From assembly GCA_964548875.1 (NCBI GenBank), contig CAZJSP010000013.1:1-16072 (forward strand): a stretch of 16,072 bases of DNA. Reading direction: 5' to 3'. The notes under the pieces are model-generated. The model was not told where the DNA came from and ran no database searches. It saw only the letters and a list, made by a program, of their open reading frames with translations. The position numbers and the translations under genes are program-made. Positions 1 through 6,504 of the stretch are shown piece by piece. The first letter of the stretch is position 1. The number at the start of each line of letters is the position of its first letter. The stretch comes from CAYSZX01 sp964548875 (GTDB taxonomy: Bacteria > Patescibacteriota > Minisyncoccia > Minisyncoccales > JANBVM01).

Positions 1-1970
1 TAGAATACTTCTCTGTGCTTATTCATAACATCATCATATTCTAAAACATGCTTCCTAACATCAAAGTTTTTCCCTTCAATTCTAGACTGGGCTTCTTCAA
101 CAGCTTTGGAAACCAGACCTGACTCAATAGGCTGGTCTTCAGGTAAATCCATTTTTTCAGCAATAGCTTGAATTCTTTCTCCTCCAAAAATTCTCATTAA
201 TTCATCTTCTAAAGACAAAAAGAACTGGCTAGAGCCTGGATCTCCCTGTCTTCCAGCTCTTCCTCTTAATTGATTATCAATTCTTCTCGCTTCATGTCTT
301 TCTGTTCCTAAAACATAGAGACCCCCCAGCTTTTTAACTTGCTCAGCCTCTTCTTTATCTTGAGGGTTCCCGCCTAAAACAATATCAACTCCCCTTCCTG
401 CCATATTAGTAGCTACCGTTACTGCTTTCAGTTTCCCCGCCTGAGCAATAATCTGCCCTTCTCTCTCATGATTTTTAGCATTTAATATTTCATGTTTGAT
501 TCCTTCTATTTCTAAAAGCTTTGATAATTTTTCATTTTTTTCAACTGATCTTGTTCCAACTAAAATAGGCTGTCCTTTTTTATTTCTTCTTTCAATTTCT
601 TGAATAATGGCCTTAATTTTACCTTCTTTAGTTTTGTAGATTCTATCGGGCAAAGATTCTCTAATTAAGGGCTTATTCGTTGGAAGAACAATAACATCTA
701 AATTATAGACCTTATCAAATTCTTCCGCTGAAGAAATAGCTGTTCCTGTCATCCCTGCCAATTTGTCATACATTCTAAATAGATTTTGGAATGTAATAGA
801 GGCTAAAGTTACTGATTCAGGGTTTACTTTAACTCCCTCTTTAGCTTCTATGGCCTGATGTAAGCCTTTAGACCAGCGACGACCAGGCATTAATCTGCCA
901 GTAAATTCATCAATAATAATTACTTCCCCGTTTTGAACAACATAATCTCTGTTTTTAGCAAAAAGGGGTTTTCCATCAGCTGGATTAATAGCTTGAGCTC
1001 TTAAAGATTGTTCTAAAAAATGAAGATAACGAGCCCCTTTTTCTTCGTAAATATTCTTTAACTCCAATATTTTCTCTATTTTATTAGTTCCTTCTTCAGT
1101 CAAGACAACTGTTCTCTTCTTTTCATCAACCTCATAATCTTTTTCTACTTTTAATTGAGGAATAATTTTAGAAAATTCAGAATACCATTTAGAGCTTTCT
1201 GTATCAGGAGCAGAAATAATCAAAGGAGTTCTAGCTTCATCGATTAAAATAGAATCAATTTCATCAATAATGACATAATTAAAATCTCTTTGAATTGATT
1301 GAGATAAGTCATAAATCATATTGTTTCTTAAATAATCAAATCCAAATTCATTGTTGGTCCCATAAACAATATCAGCCATGTAAGCTTCTTTTCTAGAACA
1401 AGGTTTTAAAAATTTATCAATAACATTAAACCCTCCTTCTTGATCTCTAATCTCATCTTCTTTTTCACTTTCTTCTTTAGAATACAAAAATGATTCTTGG
1501 TGATTTAAACAGCTAATAGTTAACCCTAATTCATTATAAATTTGACCCATCCAAACCATATCTCTTTTAGCTAAATAATCATTAACGGTTACAATATGGC
1601 ACCCTTTCTCTTCTAAAGCATTAAGGTAAAGAGGTAGTGTAGCAGCTAGTGTTTTACCTTCTCCTGTCTTCATTTCTGCTATCTTTCCCTGATGTAAAAC
1701 AACACCAGCCATTAACTGGGTATCATAATGTCTTTGACCAAGAGTTCTTTTTGATACTTCCCTTACAACAGCAAAAGCCTCAACCAATAAGTCATCTAAA
1801 GAATCCCCCTTTTTCAATCTTTTTTTAAATTCAGTAGTTTTTTGTTTTAATTGCTCATCAGAAAAACCCTCGAATTTACTTTCAAGATCATTAATCTGAT
1901 TAACAAGAGGTTTAATCCCCTCAAGATATTTACTGTTAGGATTTTTAAATATTTTTCTTAAGAATGACAT
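1..1970 (-). CDS. secA: Preprotein translocase ATPase SecA (3' end beyond window)
   Basis: SecA is the ATP-driven motor that pushes unfolded preproteins through the SecYEG channel. I translated this frame by hand from ATG at 1970 (MSFLRKIFKN) and it stays open for 656 codons to the window edge. Walker A is EMKTGEGKT at about residues 99-107 and the DEAD-type motif is IIDEIDSILIDEARTP at about 234-249. Later come MAGRGVDIVLGGN and a GTERHEARRIDNQLRGRAGR-type motif VI. The last visible residues, around LEYDDVMNKHREVF, match the helical scaffold region, so roughly the final quarter of the protein is missing. About 35 acidic/charged residues (158-192) are inserted in the first nucleotide-binding fold, after the position of LTISCLNHQES, compared with E. 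coli SecA. No Shine-Dalgarno is visible; a TAAAAT hexamer ends 6 nt before the ATG. The identification is firm. Confidence 0.97.
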   Translation of the reverse strand, partial: MSFLRKIFKNPNSKYLEGIKPLVNQINDLESKFEGFSDEQLKQKTTEFKKRLKKGDSLDDLLVEAFAVVREVSKRTLGQRHYDTQLMAGVVLHQGKIAEMKTGEGKTLAATLPLYLNALEEKGCHIVTVNDYLAKRDMVWMGQIYNELGLTISCLNHQESFLYSKEESEKEDEIRDQEGGFNVIDKFLKPCSRKEAYMADIVYGTNNEFGFDYLRNNMIYDLSQSIQRDFNYVIIDEIDSILIDEARTPLIISAPDTESSKWYSEFSKIIPQLKVEKDYEVDEKKRTVVLTEEGTNKIEKILELKNIYEEKGARYLHFLEQSLRAQAINPADGKPLFAKNRDYVVQNGEVIIIDEFTGRLMPGRRWSKGLHQAIEAKEGVKVNPESVTLASITFQNLFRMYDKLAGMTGTAISSAEEFDKVYNLDVIVLPTNKPLIRESLPDRIYKTKEGKIKAIIQEIERRNKKGQPILVGTRSVEKNEKLSKLLEIEGIKHEILNAKNHEREGQIIAQAGKLKAVTVATNMAGRGVDIVLGGNPQDKEEAEQVKKLGGLYVLGTERHEARRIDNQLRGRAGRQGDPGSSQFFLSLEDELMRIFGGERIQAIAEKMDLPEDQPIESGLVSKAVEEAQSRIEGKNFDVRKHVLEYDDVMNKHREVF

Positions 1971-1976
1971 AATGCT

Positions 1977-1982
1977 ATTTTA
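1977..1982 (-). promoter_or_regulatory. Candidate -10 box of secA, predicting a leaderless mRNA
   Basis: On the minus strand TAAAAT is followed by AGCATT and then the secA ATG, so transcription starting 7 nt after the hexamer would begin at the A of the start codon. No good -35 is visible. The region is AT-rich, so on its own this is weak; it gains weight because the same spacing recurs at three other gene starts. Confidence 0.3.
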
Positions 1983-2010
1983 AACAATTTAAATAAAAAA
2001 TAAAGAAAAG

Positions 2011-2038
2011 AAAAACCCCATTCAAAAATGGGGTTTTT
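2011..2038. terminator. Bidirectional Rho-independent terminator between secA and the small unit upstream
   Basis: A perfect 12-bp stem, AAAAACCCCATT (2011-2022) with AATGGGGTTTTT (2027-2038), closes a CAAA loop. A T-run lies on the exit side on either strand. On the minus strand it would end transcripts from the 2156-2184 promoter and from the murB-2203 unit, separating them from secA. Confidence 0.85.
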
Positions 2039-2050
2039 AATTATGTAATG

Positions 2051-2098
2051 TTATTCTTCTTTCTTTTCTTCTCCTTCTTTCTTTTTTTCGTCTTCCAT
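2051..2098 (-). CDS. Tiny Lys/Glu-only ORF (15 aa), doubtful
   Basis: ATG at 2098 to TAA at 2051-2053 gives MEDEKKKEGEEKKEE. The frame is open further upstream to about 2168 but has no standard start codon there apart from CTG at 2128. The purine-rich DNA resembles the KKKEEKEEKEK tract of the neighbouring 2203-3015 gene, so it may only be simple sequence. It is listed because it is the only reading frame that fits inside the small transcription unit between promoter and terminator. Confidence 0.15.
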   Translation of the reverse strand: MEDEKKKEGEEKKEE

Positions 2099-2155
2099 GA
2101 TTATTTTTGAGATTATAATATTCTTCAGTATATCAACCCATATACCGACATACTT

Positions 2156-2184
2156 ATTATAACATTTTCAAAAGAATTGCAAAA
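2156..2184 (-). promoter_or_regulatory. Extended -10 promoter for the small transcript
   Basis: The minus strand has TGTTATAAT: a consensus TATAAT at 2161-2156 with the TG extension. A -35-like TTTTGC (2184-2179) lies 17 bp upstream, or TTGCAA (2182-2177) at 15 bp. It starts 19 bp downstream of the stop codon of the 2203-3015 gene, so it drives a separate unit, with predicted start near 2149. Confidence 0.5.
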
Positions 2185-2202
2185 AGGTGTTTTCTCTTAA
2201 AT

Positions 2203-3015
2203 TTACTGCTCTTCTTCAAAATATTTTTTTAAAATCTTATCATTTTTTTCACACCATTCTTGAAATTCTTCCAATTTTTCACCCCTAAAGCTAACGGTCC
2301 ATACATAGCCTATTAAATCCTCTTTGTTTTTAATAGGCAAATCATCTCTAAGTTGAATTTCACTGTTCCATTCATCATCTAAAAAATTTTGTAAGGGTCT
2401 TGTATGTTGTTCGGGGGCTGACATTCTACTCATTAAGCTTTCAGAAAGCATTGTATTAACATTCTCCTCGGCAGCAGACGATAACTCTGCTGATTTTTCC
2501 ATAATATCCTTTAAAACTTTCTCTGGGATAGCATAGCCCTTATCCATTTCAAAATTAATTTCTGGCTCTACAACAACCTGCCTCATCCCACTTTTTTTCT
2601 TTACGTCTTTACGTTTAATTTCTACTGTTAATAATCCGACGACTCGTCCTCCATCCCCTTGGCCTTTTTGAGAATTTACGTCCTTAGCTCTAAAGTATAT
2701 AAAAATTTTATCATTGCCAAGATGTTCCATTATTTCTTTTCTAATTGCAGGATGGTTATAGGAGAATTTATCTCTTCGACCAAAGAAATATTTGGGAATA
2801 TTTCTACCAGCAATATCTATAATATAGGCAATTATTTCTTTAACGTTTTTATTTTTACGATCTAAAGCTTCCTCGATTTCTAATTGTCTATAATCAACAG
2901 GACTAAATTTTTCTTTTTCTTCTTTTTCCTCTTTCTTTTTTTCCATAATTTCTGATAGCCCCTCTGTGCGACCTCCTGGTACAGGAATTTTTATCTCCTT
3001 TTTTTTATTATTCAT
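2203..3015 (-). CDS. Hypothetical protein, 270 aa, downstream of murB
   Basis: I do not recognise this protein. It has no signal peptide or membrane segment and is probably cytoplasmic. Residues 1-23 contain a short basic start and the segment IPVPGGRTEG. Residues 24-37 are a nearly pure Lys/Glu tract (MEKKKEEKEEKEK). A mixed alpha/beta-looking region runs from about 40 to 165 and includes KIFIYFRAKDVNSQKGQGDG and GLLTVEIKRKDVKKK. A Ser/Met-rich linker follows at about 175-205, and the C-terminus is acidic with aromatics (IGYVWTVSFRGEKLEEFQEW). The gene starts 23 bp after murB stops, on the same strand, so the two are probably co-transcribed. No ribosome binding site is visible before ATG 3015; Met24 is a less likely start. 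Bases and codons look like those of its neighbours. Its function is unknown. Confidence 0.8.
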   Translation of the reverse strand: MNNKKKEIKIPVPGGRTEGLSEIMEKKKEEKEEKEKFSPVDYRQLEIEEALDRKNKNVKEIIAYIIDIAGRNIPKYFFGRRDKFSYNHPAIRKEIMEHLGNDKIFIYFRAKDVNSQKGQGDGGRVVGLLTVEIKRKDVKKKSGMRQVVVEPEINFEMDKGYAIPEKVLKDIMEKSAELSSAAEENVNTMLSESLMSRMSAPEQHTRPLQNFLDDEWNSEIQLRDDLPIKNKEDLIGYVWTVSFRGEKLEEFQEWCEKNDKILKKYFEEEQ

Positions 3016-3038
3016 AATTTTTTGTTTATTTTTTTATG

Positions 3039-4031
3039 TTATAAATATTGTACTTCATTTTTTAAATGAATACCAAATTTCTTTTTTACTTCTTCTTCAA
3101 TTATGCTCATTAGTTTTTTAACTTCTTCAGCTGTTCCTCCTCCTAAATTAACAATAAAATTAGAATGCTTTTTAGAAATCTTTACATTCCCAACTCGTTT
3201 TCCTTCTAAACCACAATCAGCTATTATTTTCCAGGCAGACACCTCTTTACCATCAATAACCGGATTTAAAAAAATACAACCAATAGAAGGACATTCTAAT
3301 GGATGCTTTTCTCTTCTGTGAGCAAAATATAAATCAACTTGTTTCTGAATTTCTTCTTTATCCCCTTTTTTTAATTGAATTTCACAAGAAAGAATAATTA
3401 AATTAGGGCTTCTTTTTAAAATCTTAAAAAAACTAGGATAATATGAAATGACTCTTTTCTTGTATTGAGAATAAACCTCTCCTTCTAAGTCTAAGATGGA
3501 ACCTTTAAAACAGCTAGAGCGATACGAAAACTGACAATCCTTGTTAGAGTATTCTTCTTTTTTTCCTTTTTTTAAATTAAAAACTGTTACCTTTTCAATA
3601 GCATCTTTAATATAGCCTCCAAAAGCTCCAGCATTACCATAAACTGCCCCTCCAATAGTGCCCGGAACACCAGTTAACCATTCTAATCCCGTTAATCCTT
3701 CTTGAGCTGCTATTTGAACTGCTTGATTACTGGGCAGTCCCGCCCCTAAAATCATTTTATTCCCTTGAATTTTAAATTTGTCGTTTTCAGTCTTAATAAC
3801 CATCCCATCAAAACCTTCATCAGAAATTAACAAATTGCTCCCTCCTCCAATAATTCGGAAAGGCATTTTTATATTATAGGCCAATTGAGCAGATTTAATT
3901 AAATCTTTTTCATTTTTAGCAATAAAAAAATACTTTGCTTTTCCTCCTATTCGAAAAGTGCTGTATTTTTTCAAAGAAACATCAAACTGAATATCAGGCA
4001 ATTCTTTTTTTATTTTTTGCTTTATTGTCAT
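3039..4031 (-). CDS. murB: UDP-N-acetylenolpyruvoylglucosamine reductase MurB (type II)
   Basis: MurB reduces UDP-GlcNAc-enolpyruvate to UDP-MurNAc with NADPH and FAD, the second committed step of peptidoglycan precursor synthesis, in the cytoplasm. The FAD-binding half has STFRIGGKA (24-32), IIGGGSNLL (60-68) and GLEWLTGVPGTIGGAVYGNAG (115-135). The catalytic half has the arginine motif YRSS (170-173), PSIGCIFLNP (248-257) and the C-terminal glutamate in KNEVQYL (324-330). The family's usual proton-donor serine is replaced by Cys252. About 30 residues (roughly 178-208) are inserted between FKG and LIILSCEIQL, making the protein 330 aa instead of about 300. The Tyr loop of type I enzymes is not apparent. 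The gene stands outside a dcw cluster and is followed by the 270-aa hypothetical gene. It is preceded by a structured leader and no Shine-Dalgarno. Confidence 0.95.
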   Translation of the reverse strand: MTIKQKIKKELPDIQFDVSLKKYSTFRIGGKAKYFFIAKNEKDLIKSAQLAYNIKMPFRIIGGGSNLLISDEGFDGMVIKTENDKFKIQGNKMILGAGLPSNQAVQIAAQEGLTGLEWLTGVPGTIGGAVYGNAGAFGGYIKDAIEKVTVFNLKKGKKEEYSNKDCQFSYRSSCFKGSILDLEGEVYSQYKKRVISYYPSFFKILKRSPNLIILSCEIQLKKGDKEEIQKQVDLYFAHRREKHPLECPSIGCIFLNPVIDGKEVSAWKIIADCGLEGKRVGNVKISKKHSNFIVNLGGGTAEEVKKLMSIIEEEVKKKFGIHLKNEVQYL

Positions 4032-4099
4032 ATATGAATTAAAGGGGCTGGGGACGTGGACTCCTGGTTAAATCTTTAATGAGTGCGGCTCCCCAGCCC
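4032..4099 (-). promoter_or_regulatory. GC-rich structured 5' leader of murB, candidate cis-regulatory RNA
   Basis: The predicted murB transcript begins at about 4099 with a perfect 10-bp helix: GGGCTGGGGA (4099-4090) pairs with TCCCCAGCCC (4054-4045). The helix encloses 35 nt. Inside, ACTC (4084-4081) can pair with GAGT (4063-4060) around a loop containing the near-palindrome TTAAAGATTTAA, with the conserved-looking flanks GCCGC and CCACG as an internal loop. The hairpin ends 13 nt before the ATG and there is no Shine-Dalgarno; the only AGGAG lies inside the enclosed region. In DNA this AT-rich, a short GC-rich island is typical of structured RNA. I do not recognise a known riboswitch class. 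There is no T-run after the helix, so it does not look like a terminator on the minus strand. Confidence 0.5.
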
Positions 4100-4105
4100 A
4101 ATTTT

Positions 4106-4114
4106 AGTATAACA
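4106..4114 (-). promoter_or_regulatory. Extended -10 promoter of murB
   Basis: TGTTATACT on the minus strand has -10 TATACT at 4111-4106 with the TG extension. The predicted start is at about 4099, the first G of the leader helix. The -35 region (T-rich, around 4129-4134) is poor. The box resembles those of the small transcript (TGTTATAAT) and the sulfotransferase gene (TGTTATTAT). Confidence 0.45.
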
Positions 4115-4151
4115 AAACATTAAAAAAATAAAAGAGATTTCATATTAAAAA

Positions 4152-4183
4152 GCAAAAAACCTCACTCGAGAGAGGTTTTTTGC
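4152..4183. terminator. Bidirectional Rho-independent terminator after the first O-antigen ligase-like gene
   Basis: A perfect 12-bp stem, GCAAAAAACCTC (4152-4163) with GAGGTTTTTTGC (4172-4183), has an 8-nt loop ACTCGAGA. On the minus strand it ends the 4254-6431 transcript about 70 nt past the stop, just before the murB promoter. The 4184-4253 stretch between holds a small CCC-TTTT-GGG hairpin (around 4199-4210) and AT-rich sequence with no gene. Confidence 0.85.
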
Positions 4184-4253
4184 CAATTTAACCAAAGTTC
4201 CCAAAAGGGATCACTCATTAAAATAATATAGCAAATTAAAGCTATTTTGTCAA

Positions 4254-6431
4254 TTACTCAGTCTTTAACAGAATATCAATTAAATCCTTCATTTGGGTTT
4301 CCATTTCCGGGTTTAATTCTAATGCTCTTTGAGCTGTTGCTTGAGCTTTTTCTTGTTCTCCTAAATTGAAAAAAGCAACTGAAAGTTTAAACCAAATATC
4401 TGCCCTACTAGAATCTTCAATTAAAATTTCTTGATAAATAGGAATGACCTTTTCATATTGATTCATATACTCGTAAACATGCAAAACAAGGTTTGGTTCC
4501 CAATCAGCTAAATTTAAATTATATTGTTCTGCTTTCTCAATAACTTCCCAGCATTTTTCATAATCCTCTTCTTGAAAATAATGAACAAATAAAAACCAGT
4601 GAGACCTAGCTATTCTCGGTTCTAAATTAAGAGCCATCTCTAAAGATCTAACCTGTTCATCAATTCTATTTTGAAAAGCCCTAAGATCAGCCAAAAGCCA
4701 ATAACCTTGAGGATTACGAGGACTAATTTCTATTGCTTTTTGAATAGTATTTTCAGCTAATTCTAATTTATTATTATCTTCTCCTAAACGATAATGACGA
4801 AGATAAGTCCGAGCCAAAGGATAGTAAGAGCTTAAAGTAAGAGGGCTTTCCTCAAGATTTTTCTCAATCTCCTTCTCTATTAGACTATAAGCCTCTTTTA
4901 AAGATTCCTTATTACCAGATTGAGAAGGAATAATATTCACAAACTGTCTACTTATTTCAAAGTTATATCTAATTGGTTTAAGAGATTTATTGTAAAAATA
5001 AATTTTATCTTCCGTTTCAGAAAAAAGGAAAAAATTAAGGGCATTAGCTGATCCTTGTAGAGTTTGAATATTTCCAAAATAGAAACTAAAACCAATAAAA
5101 ATAAGAGCAAGAAAATAAACAAAACCCTTCAATGAAAAACTAAAATTAGAAAATTCTCTTTCCTCTCCATTTTCTTCATTCAAATAATAAATAAATGCCA
5201 ACAATAAGAAAAAAGTTAAATGGCTAGAAATAATATCGAAAACAGTCATGTTTTGGATAAAATAGGCTAATAGCAAGGAAATTAAAATTAAGTTGCCATT
5301 AACATTCTCTTTTTTAATTGATTTTTTAAATAAATAATAAACAGCCACAAAAAGAACAGATAAATAACTAACCAATCCAACTACCCCTGAATTAATCATT
5401 TTTTCTAAAAGAATATTATGAGTCCTATCAAACCATATTTCACCTCCATATTCACCTAAAAACAATCTAGGATCAAAATGTTTTGCAAAAACAAAATTAA
5501 AATTTTCTAGCCCCCAACCTAGAATAGGTTTTTCTAAAAACCCTTTTAAGGCCATACCCCAAACAAGATAACGGGCTTTCATTGTATTTAAATGAGAATT
5601 AACAATCGTCTGAAATTGGGAATTATAAAAATAAGTTCCTAAGAAAAAGACAATTAAAGTCAAAGAAAGAACAAAAGATAATATTTTTAACTTTTTCCTA
5701 CCAGAAAAGAACAACAAACTAAGAAAAAGAAAAGCTAATCCTCCAAAAAAAGAAAGGGCTGCTGCTCTCGCTCCAGCCTGGAAAATAATAACCATCATAA
5801 TGACTAAAGATAAAAGCGACAATATTCCAACTAAACTAAACTTTTTTTTATCAAACAAATAAAGAGCAAAAAAAACATTAAATAATAAATAGGAGGCTAA
5901 AAAAGAAGTATTGCCTACTGTTCCTCCTCCCTTAGACATAGAACCGCTTTCTAGTGTTCCTCCTACTATAGCAGTTAAAGAGCAAATTGCTCCTACAAAA
6001 ACAGAACCAAGTAATAGTCTTTCCCATTCTTCCCGATTTTTAAAAACAGAAACCAAAATAATAAAATAAGAATACAAGTGAAGAAGAGTAAAGATTCCAA
6101 CCTCTCTTTCATAAGTACTCCAAAAACTTCTTTGAAAATCTACTCCTAAGAGAGAACTAACAATTGTAATCAAAACAAAAATTGAAAGACTTATTAATAA
6201 AACATTAAACTTGGGTCGATATTTAGGAAAATTTAGAATTAAAACTAAATATAAAACTAAAGTTATTTCAACAATAATTCTAAAATAAACAGTTTTTGGA
6301 ACAATAAAACCATAGAAAAACCTCTCAGAAAAAACCAAAGGAGTTAATAGGGATAAATAAACACCCCACTTAATAAGATTAACTAAAATCTTTTCTAATT
6401 TATTTCCTTGAATTTTCATTTTATTACCCAT
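4254..6431 (-). CDS. O-antigen ligase/polymerase family membrane protein with C-terminal TPR domain (paralogue 1)
   Basis: Members of this Wzy_C/WaaL family sit in the membrane and either polymerise lipid-linked glycan repeats or transfer glycan from the carrier to an acceptor. Residues 1 to about 415 are a run of hydrophobic helices. The family's outer-loop region follows GWGLENFNFVFAKHFD and holds FDRTHNILLEKMINSG (334-349), with the characteristic His338. AGARAAALS (219-227) carries an Arg at a helix edge, as in the family. One more helix (about 435-453) is followed by a soluble region. This contains TPR-like repeats at about 555-720, such as AIEISPRNPQGYWLLADL and ALNLEPRIARSHWFLF. The second copy at 7819-9888 shares most of these motifs. 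A good promoter (TTTACA, 17 bp, TAATAT) ends 6 nt before ATG 6431; Met5 is an alternative start. Polymerase versus ligase cannot be decided from sequence. Confidence 0.88.
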   Translation of the reverse strand: MGNKMKIQGNKLEKILVNLIKWGVYLSLLTPLVFSERFFYGFIVPKTVYFRIIVEITLVLYLVLILNFPKYRPKFNVLLISLSIFVLITIVSSLLGVDFQRSFWSTYEREVGIFTLLHLYSYFIILVSVFKNREEWERLLLGSVFVGAICSLTAIVGGTLESGSMSKGGGTVGNTSFLASYLLFNVFFALYLFDKKKFSLVGILSLLSLVIMMVIIFQAGARAAALSFFGGLAFLFLSLLFFSGRKKLKILSFVLSLTLIVFFLGTYFYNSQFQTIVNSHLNTMKARYLVWGMALKGFLEKPILGWGLENFNFVFAKHFDPRLFLGEYGGEIWFDRTHNILLEKMINSGVVGLVSYLSVLFVAVYYLFKKSIKKENVNGNLILISLLLAYFIQNMTVFDIISSHLTFFLLLAFIYYLNEENGEEREFSNFSFSLKGFVYFLALIFIGFSFYFGNIQTLQGSANALNFFLFSETEDKIYFYNKSLKPIRYNFEISRQFVNIIPSQSGNKESLKEAYSLIEKEIEKNLEESPLTLSSYYPLARTYLRHYRLGEDNNKLELAENTIQKAIEISPRNPQGYWLLADLRAFQNRIDEQVRSLEMALNLEPRIARSHWFLFVHYFQEEDYEKCWEVIEKAEQYNLNLADWEPNLVLHVYEYMNQYEKVIPIYQEILIEDSSRADIWFKLSVAFFNLGEQEKAQATAQRALELNPEMETQMKDLIDILLKTE

Positions 6432-6437
6432 TCCAAC

Positions 6438-6466
6438 ATATTACTCAATAAAATAAAATTTGTAAA
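6438..6466 (-). promoter_or_regulatory. Promoter of the first O-antigen ligase-like gene, leaderless
   Basis: On the minus strand TTTACA (6466-6461) and TAATAT (6443-6438) are separated by exactly 17 bp. GTTGGA and then the ATG follow, so the predicted start is the A of the start codon. This is the best -35/-10 pair in the window and the strongest single case for leaderless initiation here. Confidence 0.6.
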
Positions 6467-6492
6467 AGCTTTAATTTTCGCCCTGATTGAAT

Positions 6493-6498
6493 TAGAAT
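6493..6498 (+). promoter_or_regulatory. Candidate -10 box of the sugar-phosphate transferase gene, leaderless
   Basis: TAGAAT is followed by AATAAT and then ATG 6505, so the expected start is the first base of the codon. A weak TTTAAT (6470-6475) lies 17 bp upstream. The promoter is divergent from that of the 6431 gene within a 73-bp gap. Confidence 0.35.
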
Positions 6499-6504
6499 AA
6501 TAAT

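Larger units (their letters stand above)
2006..2149 (-). ncRNA. Candidate small RNA or tiny-peptide transcript, about 145 nt
   Basis: A promoter-like sequence at 2156-2184 and a strong terminator at 2011-2038 bound a transcript of about 145 nt with no normal gene in it. The predicted 5' end forms a hairpin at once: an 8-bp arm with one G-U wobble (2147-2140 with 2133-2126) around a GGGTTG loop. The middle is A/G-rich and looks unstructured. It also contains a 15-codon reading frame (2051-2098, MEDEKKKEGEEKKEE) and an 8-codon one beginning at 2151. Neither has a ribosome binding site. I do not recognise a known RNA family. It could be a regulatory RNA, a leader for the tiny acidic/basic peptide, or the remnant of a longer gene. 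Confidence 0.4.

Noticed and set aside
2659..2865. 68-codon plus-strand reading frame
   Set aside because: It lies wholly antisense within the 270-aa gene, has no start signals and encodes an Ile/Phe-rich nonsense-like sequence, as expected opposite AT-rich coding DNA.
3103..3321. 72-codon plus-strand reading frame
   Set aside because: It is antisense to the well-conserved C-terminal domain of murB and has no family features.
4045..4099. tRNA or ribozyme in the GC-rich element
   Set aside because: It is too short for a tRNA and shows no T-arm. I could not match hammerhead, twister or guanidine-riboswitch core sequences on either strand.
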